Source: Desulfobacteraceae bacterium (GTDB taxonomy: Bacteria; Desulfobacterota; Desulfobacteria; Desulfobacterales; SURF-7). From it: DNA of 5,200 nucleotides. Position numbers and translations under genes: made by a program. The stretch covers positions 1-5,200 of the forward strand of contig JAUXCK010000242.1 in the NCBI GenBank assembly GCA_030618925.1, in the 5' to 3' direction. The notes beneath the pieces are model-generated. The model made no database searches. It was not told the origin of the DNA and saw only the letters and a program-made list of their open reading frames with translations. Shown in pieces: positions 1 through 5,200 of the stretch. The first letter of the stretch is position 1. Every line of letters begins with the position of its first letter.

Positions 1-69
1 CAGTGCTTCAGAGAGTCTCCCTGTATCATCAAAGAAGAAATAAAATAAAAGCCGGTTAACTTGAGTGAT

Positions 70-300
70 TTACTCAATAATTTCAAGGGTAGCGCGTTTT
101 TTCGTCTTGCCGGAGGCAGCGGTTAATATGGTACGAATGGCTTGCGCATTACGCCCCTGCTTTCCGATGACCTTTCCTATATCTTCTTTCGCCACACTGA
201 GCTCTATTATTAAGGTATGTTCTCCCTCTACAGCATTAACTTCTACCTGATCCGGATTATCAACGAGTGCTTGTACAATCTTTTTAATCAGATCTATCAT
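70..300 (-). CDS. khpA: KhpA-family KH-domain RNA-binding protein
   Basis: This encodes a 76-residue single-KH-domain protein, the normal full size for KhpA (formerly YlqC). The KH signature is at residues 41-57, with the GxxG loop GKQG at 46-49 followed by RNAQAIR, the helix that contacts single-stranded RNA. The lysine-rich stretch GKTKKR (64-69) precedes the last beta strand. KhpA proteins are cytoplasmic RNA chaperones. In Firmicutes they pair with KhpB/Jag and affect cell division and envelope genes; that role is known from the family, not shown here. The start is supported by AAAGGAG seven bases upstream. khpA usually sits between rpsP and rimM-trmD. Here no rpsP lies upstream, because a 320-bp spacer and a divergent cold-shock gene take that place. 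Only 69 bases remain downstream. They contain an ATG at 29-27 (minus) reading MIQGDSLKH to the edge, which I cannot assign to rimM or anything else. Confidence 0.93.
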   Translation of the reverse strand: MIDLIKKIVQALVDNPDQVEVNAVEGEHTLIIELSVAKEDIGKVIGKQGRNAQAIRTILTAASGKTKKRATLEIIE

Positions 301-307
301 GGGCCAT

Positions 308-314
308 CTCCTTT
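308..314 (-). promoter_or_regulatory. Ribosome binding site of khpA
   Basis: Read on the minus strand this is AAAGGAG, a near-complete Shine-Dalgarno sequence seven bases before the ATG. It decides the start. Another ATG at 307-305 is out of frame and overlaps the RBS spacer. Confidence 0.8.
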
Positions 315-522
315 CTCGACAGGTAACACCAATGGATAAAATGCAACATGGAATTCGAAACAGCTATTGAATTTCAATTAAATTCTGCACGTCTATTATT
401 AGAATGCGATTGAGATAAGGGCTGCATCATGCATACAATATCTTGTGTCTTTAGGCAAACCTTTTATGGATAATCCAACCAATCTTGCCTCTTTTGCTCA
501 ATAATGTCCATCCATAAATAGC

Positions 523-551
523 TTGACAGAATTGTTCTGCTAAGAGAAGAT
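523..551 (+). promoter_or_regulatory. Possible sigma70 promoter of the cold-shock gene
   Basis: A perfect -35 hexamer TTGACA lies at 523-528. A weak -10-like GAAGAT lies at 546-551 after a 17-base spacer. It keeps only the conserved second A, fifth A and final T of TATAAT. If used, transcription would start near 558 and leave a leader of about 60 bases before the ATG at 621. The -35 is good and the -10 is poor, so this is tentative. Confidence 0.35.
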
Positions 552-567
552 AAACAATATCGCATCA

Positions 568-596
568 GGTGGGTAAAACCCGATGAAATTTCCACC
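568..596 (+). promoter_or_regulatory. Possible structured leader of the cold-shock mRNA
   Basis: Two hairpins can be drawn that compete for the same bases. One is GGGT (571-574) with ACCC (578-581) around a loop of AAA. The other is GGTGG (568-572) with CCACC (592-596) around a 19-base loop; its 3' arm ends nine bases before the Shine-Dalgarno. Cold-shock leaders in other bacteria are known to refold with temperature. That this one does so is inference, as both stems are only 4-5 bp. Confidence 0.25.
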
Positions 597-604
597 CCAA
601 TTTT

Positions 605-611
605 AAAGGAG
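605..611 (+). promoter_or_regulatory. Ribosome binding site of the cold-shock gene
   Basis: AAAGGAG lies nine bases before the ATG at 621. It is a strong Shine-Dalgarno sequence at normal spacing and fixes the start. Confidence 0.85.
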
Positions 612-620
612 TCAGGTACA

Positions 621-821
621 ATGGCGAATGGTATCGTAAAATGGTTCAGCGACAAAAAAGGTTTTGGATTCATTGAACAAGAAGATGGCCCCGATGTATT
701 CGTTCATCATTCAAGTATTAATGCCACTGGATTTAAATCACTATCTGAAGGCGATCGAGTTACCTTTGATATAGAAGACGGACAAAAGGGACCCTCTGCT
801 GTAAATGTGACTGTTGTCTAG
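621..821 (+). CDS. csp: CspA-family cold-shock protein
   Basis: This is a complete 66-residue cold-shock-domain protein of normal family length. It has the N-terminal GIVKWF (4-9), RNP1 as KGFGFI (13-18) and RNP2 as VFVHH (26-30). These aromatic and basic residues form the single-stranded nucleic-acid surface of the five-stranded OB-fold barrel. Family members act in the cytoplasm as RNA chaperones that melt mRNA structure. Some are cold-induced and others serve in growth or stationary phase, and the sequence alone does not say which this is. It stands alone on the plus strand, divergent from khpA and convergent with the cti side of the window. I see no clear intrinsic terminator after the stop. 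It is sharply conserved and I see nothing truncated or missing. Confidence 0.96.
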   Translation: MANGIVKWFSDKKGFGFIEQEDGPDVFVHHSSINATGFKSLSEGDRVTFDIEDGQKGPSAVNVTVV

Positions 822-1131
822 CACATTTCGCGAGTCCTTGCCCGACCCGAGCCAAATCCCATTGCTTGCAACAGGTCGAAGTAATAAACGCCCCGACCGG
901 TTTATAAATACTTTTCAGACCTGCTTCGGGTTTATGATGAAAAGCGTCCCGGCACCTGTCGAATAAGGGGGGGGCTCATGTCTGTTACAGCAGTGACGAA
1001 TCCATTTTCGAGTCGAAGATTCGCCTTATCGCCGCATTTTGAATAGAACCGGACGCCGGCCAAAAACGATTCCCCTCCCAGAGCCGGGTGGGTTGCGGCA
1101 TAAATCTGTTTGGACGAGAACTTGCTGACGT
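822..1131. other. Spacer with inverted repeats between csp and cti, no convincing gene
   Basis: About 310 bp lie between two convergent genes. Visible structure includes GGTCG (874-878) with CGACC (894-898) around a 15-base loop; a run of eight G at 967-974; the palindrome CTGTtACAG at 982-990; and CGAATC (997-1002) with GATTCG (1018-1023), enclosing TTCG-agt-CGAA (1007-1017). None is followed by a U-run of the kind expected for an intrinsic terminator on either strand. The stretch could be a decayed gene, a copy of a dispersed repeat, or a bidirectional 3' region. I cannot decide from one copy. Confidence 0.5.
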
Positions 1132-1138
1132 CTACCAT
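932..1138 (-). CDS. Doubtful small ORF overlapping the end of cti
   Basis: This is a 68-codon open frame whose ATG overlaps the cti stop in the string ATGGTAG, so it could only be translated by coupling; no Shine-Dalgarno sequence is visible. The product has no motif I recognise, no membrane segment and no known family. At codons 53-57 it crosses a run of eight C (minus strand), then reads about a dozen more codons to a stop. With seven C the frame would join a second open stretch that runs on past the csp stop codon. It may be a frame-disrupted remnant, part of a repeated element or simply chance. I keep it as a weak call because of the overlap and the frame-continuity observation. Confidence 0.18.
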   Translation of the reverse strand: MVDVSKFSSKQIYAATHPALGGESFLAGVRFYSKCGDKANLRLENGFVTAVTDMSPPLIRQVPGRFSS

Positions 1139-3558
1139 TTGATGATATTTTCATCTGCTTTCTCTCCAATCCGATGAAACCGGTACATGTCAAACAAGCC
1201 GCCTTCAATCGGCTCCTGTTCCAGATAAGTCCTGTAATGCCAGTCAGACTCTTCCCAGAAATTCGTATCGTTTCGCTGAACTGAATACCCTTTGGCAAAC
1301 ATGTAATATCCGATGGTATCTTTTATTTTCAGGTACGCGTCGATATGTGATTCCATTTGGTCGACAGGGACCCGGGAAAATGCGTTTGGATAGCTGCCCA
1401 CATACCCTTTCACGATGGTGAGTGTATCATCTTCGACCCTGCGGCGGTGATCCTCGCGGAACATCATGGAATTGTTGCTCAGCGCCTTGTTTCGGATCAC
1501 CGTATAGATCAGGTCTTTCTCCTTTCCACCCATAACGACACGGACAAATGCAACATCCGGCAGCGGCTTCAACCGATTTCCCCGCATTTCCGCCAAACGC
1601 TGCATTTGACGGTCCGCTGTTTGCTCCAGGGGCCCGGCGTTTTTATCGATACAATGATTATCCGAACAGCGGTTCAAATGATCATGCTGGGCGGTTGCCG
1701 GGCCCATATGCACAATCAATTTTTTAAAAAATTCATCTTTCGGATCGCTGGTATGAAACTCAATTTCAGTATTGCGTTCAAGCCCGTAGAACTGGGCCGC
1801 CAAATAATCAATGGCCTCTTCTCTGGCATCACTATACCAACTTTCCCAAATCTCCTCGCGACAATCCCTGGGAAGAAATGATAAAAAATTGCTCTCTCCC
1901 TCCATGCGAAGATAATCCATATAAATGCGTGTTTCCGCCTGGTGACCGACATTCCCGAAAACATTGAACCCCGCCACCAGAAGATAATGAATGCGTTCAA
2001 AAAGCGGGTAATCGACTATCCAGCCGGTTTTAGGCATTTTTCCCACAAAGCCTTTGACGACACTGGCGCTGTCGAAATGCCGAAAAACAGTCAGCAGGGC
2101 ATTGTCATTGAATCCGTCACCGTTCCAGATGTCATCGATCCCCCTGCCCTTCCCGGCCGGGTCCAGTTCAGTCAGGTATTGGTCCCGGGCATCCAGGTAT
2201 TGTTTTTGCAAATCACGGTATTGGCGCCACACCGCCAAAATCCGGATATTGCTGTTTTTTTCAGAAGGCAGACTCAAAAAATCACTGACTTCGGACAAAA
2301 ATGCCGAATCATTGCTGATGGGATCCTTTTCAGGATTCGTAAACGCCAGTACAAAATGATCATTAATCACATTGAGGGCCACCTGGCCGCGGCACACGGG
2401 CCCCTTAATAAACCCCATCACAAAAAAGCAGGCATCATCCAGCATGAACTGGTAACGGGCTTTGGCCGGTATGGCTGCAAACGTTTTAAAGGCATTGGCG
2501 GTTATTTTCACATCATAGGACGGAAGATTGCTGACCGCATAGTTGTCCTGCAAAAACAATTCCCGATACCGGGCCATCTTTTTCACACTCATTCGATAGA
2601 CGGTATGGTCTTTGGCAACAACAGTCGATTCGAGCCGGCGGAATCGATAATAAAATTTTTCGGCCCCGGGGTCGTCGTACGGCCTGATGGTTTTAATTTC
2701 AGCCACCGGTTCACCCGGGGGTGTTTCAGAACGTACCAGGCGGTAAAACTCTCGATTCGGCAGATGTTTGAAGTGAATGCGGCCAATAAATAGATGCTCA
2801 TAAATATACCGCGACATGAGTTGCTGTTTGAACGAATCCCCATTTAAAAACAATTCCCATTCTGCCACTATTTTTTTTGCCTGATCTGTCATCCCCTTCC
2901 TGGGAGTGGTCTGGGCCCCTTGCCGGACCCAGTCCACAATGGTCTCATGTTCTTTTTCGGTCAGGCCCGGCAGGGCATACGGCATACCCCAAAGAGGGTA
3001 TTTTTTCTTGAATCCACCGAAATCTTCAGCAGTTGTGCAGATATAATTATGGTCAAGCCTCAGGTCGAAGGTTTCCGACAAGAGTTCCTTTTCCGGCAGC
3101 GGGTTTTCCTTTTTCAACTGAAGCATCAAATACAAAATTGAATTTTCAAGATGGATCTCCGGGGTCTGGCGCCTTTCATTTAAAATTGGATGAAACTCCA
3201 TTTTACGCCATGCTTCCGTTGTATTTGCATCCACAAACAGACGGGTTTGCTTATCAGCCCTGATCCTGGCGGCATCATAGACGATTTTTTTGCTGCCGCC
3301 GCGATCAATCCCTTCAAAGCTGGTCATTTTCAACTGACAGGGTGCATCATAGCAGCTGTGACAGACATCGCAGCGCTGCTCCAGTATCGGCTGCACATCC
3401 TCATAAAAAGAAACACGGTCTGCCGAAATGGCCTCCACGTGCCGATCCACCTCTGCGGATGACCCATATTTTATGTTAAATTCAGCTGCCCGATACAGCG
3501 TACATCCGGCAATGACGGACAATACAAGCAAAAGAAAAATTTTGCGGTCAATTTTCAT
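1132..3558 (-). CDS. cti: Periplasmic cis/trans fatty acid isomerase (c-type heme)
   Basis: This complete 808-residue protein belongs to the Cti family, somewhat longer than the roughly 770 residues of Pseudomonas Cti. In the family, the enzyme turns cis double bonds of phospholipid acyl chains into trans without ATP. It acts from the periplasm and stiffens the membrane under solvent or heat stress. Residues 1-19 form a charged start, a hydrophobic core and an IAGC lipobox (Cys19), so this copy looks like a lipoprotein. The heme c motif CDVCH lies at 63-67 and runs directly into SCYDAPCQL (68-76), the family hallmark. It is followed by RLFVDA and by WRKMEFHPILNER, also typical. A second cysteine pair, CSDNHC, is at 631-636, where other Cti proteins also carry cysteines. 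AGGAG seven bases before the ATG supports the start. The upstream neighbour on the same strand is a heme-motif beta-propeller gene 214 bp away. No frameshift or truncation is visible. No clear terminator follows. Confidence 0.93.
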   Translation of the reverse strand: MKIDRKIFLLLVLSVIAGCTLYRAAEFNIKYGSSAEVDRHVEAISADRVSFYEDVQPILEQRCDVCHSCYDAPCQLKMTSFEGIDRGGSKKIVYDAARIRADKQTRLFVDANTTEAWRKMEFHPILNERRQTPEIHLENSILYLMLQLKKENPLPEKELLSETFDLRLDHNYICTTAEDFGGFKKKYPLWGMPYALPGLTEKEHETIVDWVRQGAQTTPRKGMTDQAKKIVAEWELFLNGDSFKQQLMSRYIYEHLFIGRIHFKHLPNREFYRLVRSETPPGEPVAEIKTIRPYDDPGAEKFYYRFRRLESTVVAKDHTVYRMSVKKMARYRELFLQDNYAVSNLPSYDVKITANAFKTFAAIPAKARYQFMLDDACFFVMGFIKGPVCRGQVALNVINDHFVLAFTNPEKDPISNDSAFLSEVSDFLSLPSEKNSNIRILAVWRQYRDLQKQYLDARDQYLTELDPAGKGRGIDDIWNGDGFNDNALLTVFRHFDSASVVKGFVGKMPKTGWIVDYPLFERIHYLLVAGFNVFGNVGHQAETRIYMDYLRMEGESNFLSFLPRDCREEIWESWYSDAREEAIDYLAAQFYGLERNTEIEFHTSDPKDEFFKKLIVHMGPATAQHDHLNRCSDNHCIDKNAGPLEQTADRQMQRLAEMRGNRLKPLPDVAFVRVVMGGKEKDLIYTVIRNKALSNNSMMFREDHRRRVEDDTLTIVKGYVGSYPNAFSRVPVDQMESHIDAYLKIKDTIGYYMFAKGYSVQRNDTNFWEESDWHYRTYLEQEPIEGGLFDMYRFHRIGEKADENIIKW

Positions 3559-3565
3559 GCCCTTG

Positions 3566-3570
3566 CTCCT
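3566..3570 (-). promoter_or_regulatory. Ribosome binding site of cti
   Basis: On the minus strand this reads AGGAG, seven bases before the ATG at 3558-3556. It agrees with the signal-peptide start of the protein. Confidence 0.75.
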
Positions 3571-3617
3571 GTGAAAAATAGGATTCTTTGTTGATGAACT
3601 CTAAAAAGTCCCAATAC

Positions 3618-3712
3618 GCGTCACTCCGGCGAACGCCGGAGTCTATAACTACCTAAAAATACTGGATAGCGCTAAAGCTTCACTTCGTGCCCAACTTTCG
3701 CCGGAATGACGC
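3618..3712. repeat. Inner inverted-repeat unit, 16-bp arms
   Basis: The left arm 3618-3633 and the right arm 3697-3712 are inverted repeats that match at 15 of 16 positions (GTCACTCCGGCG against GTCATTCCGGCG). They bound a 95-bp unit. The core also holds the palindromes TAGCGCTA (3667-3674) and AAGCTT. The arm resembles the GTCATTCCGGCGAA-type intergenic repeats that I recall from several proteobacterial genomes. That resemblance is from memory and was not searched. Confidence 0.75.
3623..3642. repeat. GC-rich hairpin in the left arm of the repeat
   Basis: ACTCCGGCG and CGCCGGAGT form a perfect 9-bp inverted repeat around AA; in practice this is a 7-8-bp stem with a 4-6-base loop. In RNA on the minus strand it would sit about 65 bases before the cti ATG. 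There it could stall or protect the transcript. No U-run follows, so I do not call it a terminator. Confidence 0.6.
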
Positions 3713-3772
3713 CACAAGAAAATTCTTGATTTTTTATGAGACCGTCTTTGTTATCTCTTCATTTTATGCAGA

Positions 3773-5200
3773 TCACCTGGCCAACCCGATAGTTTTAATC
3801 CGGCCGGCCTTAAGATTCACAAACTCGGGCAAGTTGGCGGCCATGCGATCGTCGCTAAACCGTGAAAGGCAGACAGGCGGTGAATCGTTCCCGTTTTCGT
3901 CAATATGGGTGATAAAAATCTCCGTATACATGGAATTGACCTTTGAGCTGAAGATCAGCCACCTGCTGTTCGGTGACCAACTGTGCCAGGAATTAAACCG
4001 CTCCCGGTTGCACGTCATTCTTCTTTCCTCCCCCCCGCCTGAAGGGACGATGTAAAGTGTACTGTCCGGTTGAAGCATAATACCTGTTTTGCTGCGGGTA
4101 TAAACGATCCATTTCCTGTCCGGTGAGAACCGTGGGAAATAGTTGCTCATTCCATTTTTTGAAGCCCCTTGCAACGGCTGAGGCGTACCGCCATTTCCAT
4201 TGTTAAACGGGAGTGTCCAGATATCAAACTGGATGGGAAAGCGGCGGTTGAGCGCCTGGATACCGTGGTCTTCAATATGGGTTTTAATATGTGCGATATC
4301 TTCATGAAATTCATTTTTAGTTTCAGACCGGGCAAATGCAATCTGTTTCTCATCCGGGCTCCAGGCCGGATTGGTTTGAATGTAAGCCGCATCATCGGCG
4401 CCTTTCAGCGGCTGAAACGTCTTCTCTTCAACTGAATAACCGGCCAGGATTCCATAGGTGGGAAAAAAAAGCTGGCAGAAAGCCGGCTCGTTTGTCAGGG
4501 CTGAATAGGAAATTTCATTGACCGTGCCGACAATATATTTCCCGGAAGGCGACATTCGGGCGAAAAGCCCTCTGGTTCTGGGAAGAATATCCGGTTTCGG
4601 AAAATCACTCCAGGTCATGAAGTCCGTTTCCGACAGTGCAATGTTCTCTTCAACGCCGGCAATAAACTGAGCGCCGCCGTCATTTCGGTAGTTCATTTCC
4701 ATGCTGATCTTATTGCCATCGCCCGTCATCTGATGACAGCTTGCACACACCGGAATATCCTGCATCACCACGGGCGGTTTCCCATAGGCTGCAATATCGC
4801 CGAGCCGCCACTTGATCTTCCTGAAATTTTTCTCGCCCGCCATAAATGGCAGCACTACCTGGCGGTATAGTATCAAAGCATCCACACGATCTTCTGAGGT
4901 CAAAATTCGAATGCTGCCCCTGGACACCATTTCAGGGGTGTTGATATCCCGGAAACCGATAACCGTAATGTGCGCCGGGGCATTAACGGAGCCTTGCTTT
5001 ATGATATCCCATTTTTCTGCAACCGGCACCCATCGGGTCTTATCCGTTAAATGATAGAGTGATTGGCGGTCTTCCATCTCAACCACAACCAGGAAGTACC
5101 GGACGGAGGGGGTTGAATCTTGCCATGCAATAAACGGCGATGCGATTTCAGGGGGGAACACTGCCCCGTTGTACGGCGCAGTGATGATCAGTTCACCGGC
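3773..5200 (-). CDS. Heme-motif TolB/PD40 beta-propeller protein, N-terminus beyond the window
   Basis: The last 475 residues are present, and the frame stays open through the right edge, so the start is outside. The GTG at 5161 is an internal valine: in-frame residues before it (ITAPYNGAVFPPEIASP) continue a recognisable domain. Numbered from the edge, the order is as follows. First is an Ig/Fn3-like strand region with the P-NG-VFPPEIA motif (about 8-22). Next is one c-heme motif, CASCH (152-156), followed by QMTGDG. PD40/TolB-type blades follow, with MSPSGKYIV (216-224), WSPDEKQIAFARS (280-292), FSPDRKWIVYTRS (358-370) and WSPNSRWLIFSS (408-419). Near the C-terminus is NLPEFVNL (456-463). 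Uncharacterised proteins with this CxxCH-plus-propeller layout occur in several phyla and are expected to be exported, since heme c attachment is periplasmic. Its role is unknown. The downstream gene on the same strand is cti. A protein-binding or sensory/electron-transfer role is inference. Confidence 0.85.
   Translation of the reverse strand, partial: AGELIITAPYNGAVFPPEIASPFIAWQDSTPSVRYFLVVVEMEDRQSLYHLTDKTRWVPVAEKWDIIKQGSVNAPAHITVIGFRDINTPEMVSRGSIRILTSEDRVDALILYRQVVLPFMAGEKNFRKIKWRLGDIAAYGKPPVVMQDIPVCASCHQMTGDGNKISMEMNYRNDGGAQFIAGVEENIALSETDFMTWSDFPKPDILPRTRGLFARMSPSGKYIVGTVNEISYSALTNEPAFCQLFFPTYGILAGYSVEEKTFQPLKGADDAAYIQTNPAWSPDEKQIAFARSETKNEFHEDIAHIKTHIEDHGIQALNRRFPIQFDIWTLPFNNGNGGTPQPLQGASKNGMSNYFPRFSPDRKWIVYTRSKTGIMLQPDSTLYIVPSGGGEERRMTCNRERFNSWHSWSPNSRWLIFSSKVNSMYTEIFITHIDENGNDSPPVCLSRFSDDRMAANLPEFVNLKAGRIKTIGLAR

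Larger units (their letters stand above)
301..620. other. Divergent intergenic region between khpA and the cold-shock gene
   Basis: This 320-bp AT-rich spacer lies between two head-to-head genes, so it should hold both promoters. I see no credible gene in it. Short perfect palindromes are visible: GAATTT/AAATTC around CAATT (369-385), TGCATcATGCA (423-433) and TGGATaATCCA (467-477). Such symmetric sites could be operators, but AT-rich DNA gives many by chance. No clear sigma70 promoter was found for khpA on the minus strand. Confidence 0.6.
3593..3746. repeat. MITE/REP-like element with nested inverted repeats (outer limits)
   Basis: The two ends are imperfect inverted repeats. The left end (3593-3610) contains CTC-T-AAAAAGTC, and the right end (3728-3746) read in reverse complement contains CTCATAAAAAATC; about 13 of 19 aligned positions match, with one gap. 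They enclose a better conserved inner inverted repeat listed separately. The 154-bp unit has no coding capacity that I trust and fills most of the gap between the propeller gene and cti. This suggests a non-autonomous mobile or dispersed intergenic element. The outer boundary is less certain than the inner one. Confidence 0.5.

Noticed and set aside
1..69. Possible start of rimM downstream of khpA
   Set aside because: The short minus-strand frame MIQGDSLKH does not resemble RimM, has no RBS and is cut by the window edge.
61..77. Hairpin TTGAGT-gattt-ACTCAA at the end of khpA, considered as a terminator
   Set aside because: The stem is only 6 bp and AT-rich, it overlaps the stop codon, and no U-run follows immediately on the minus strand.
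464..673. Minus-strand frame overlapping the 5' end of the cold-shock gene
   Set aside because: It overlaps the clearly real csp gene and its RBS on the other strand, and its product has no recognisable feature.
1047..1057. CCGG-acg-CCGG repeat considered as a terminator between csp and cti
   Set aside because: The stem is just 4 bp and is followed by A rather than U on the plus strand; on the minus strand the T-run comes before the stem, not after it.
1357..1881. 174-codon open frame on the plus strand
   Set aside because: It is antisense to cti, with His/Ile-rich low-information sequence and no family resemblance. It is a shadow of the coding strand.
1942..2793. Long open frame (283 codons) on the plus strand
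   Set aside because: It lies entirely antisense to cti, has no recognisable domain and no ribosome binding site. The cti frame clearly explains this sequence.
4030..4036. Run of seven C in the propeller gene as a possible frameshift
   Set aside because: The reading frame is continuous across it, giving a glycine run, and the propeller motifs on both sides are in the same frame.
3687..4055. 122-codon plus-strand frame starting inside the repeat
   Set aside because: It begins in the inverted-repeat element and runs antisense through the 3' end of the propeller gene. No RBS or motif is present.

Overview
The window carries four well-supported protein genes of a Gram-negative bacterium, separated by unusually repeat- and palindrome-rich spacers. 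The organism is probably a proteobacterium in the broad sense. A deltaproteobacterial/Desulfobacterota lineage is my inference, from the mix of KhpA, a c-heme fatty acid isomerase, a c-heme TolB-like propeller and a GTCATTCCGGCG-type intergenic repeat; nothing here fixes the taxonomy. There are no rRNA, tRNA, CRISPR, transposase or phage genes.

Left part (1-821): khpA (KH-domain RNA-binding protein, minus strand) and a CspA-family cold-shock gene (plus strand) point away from each other. They share a 320-bp AT-rich spacer with several short palindromes. A possible sigma70-like promoter and two mutually exclusive small hairpins precede the cold-shock gene. Both products are small RNA-binding proteins.

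Middle (822-1131): about 310 bp without a convincing gene. It holds several inverted repeats, a run of eight G, and a doubtful minus-strand ORF that touches the stop codon of the next gene. Removing one base from the G-run would join that ORF to a second open frame, so the stretch may be a decayed gene or a repeat copy.

Right part (1132-5200, minus strand): a complete cis/trans fatty acid isomerase gene (cti) lies downstream of a gene for a periplasmic-type protein. That upstream gene runs off the right edge, has a CxxCH heme motif, and has a TolB/PD40 beta-propeller. The 214-bp gap between them holds a MITE/REP-like element with inner and outer inverted repeats. Both proteins have a single c-type heme motif and both should work outside the cytoplasmic membrane. 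They may form a functional pair in membrane-lipid stress adaptation, with the isomerase converting cis to trans unsaturated acyl chains in phospholipids. The pairing is a hypothesis, and it is the most interesting lead in the window.
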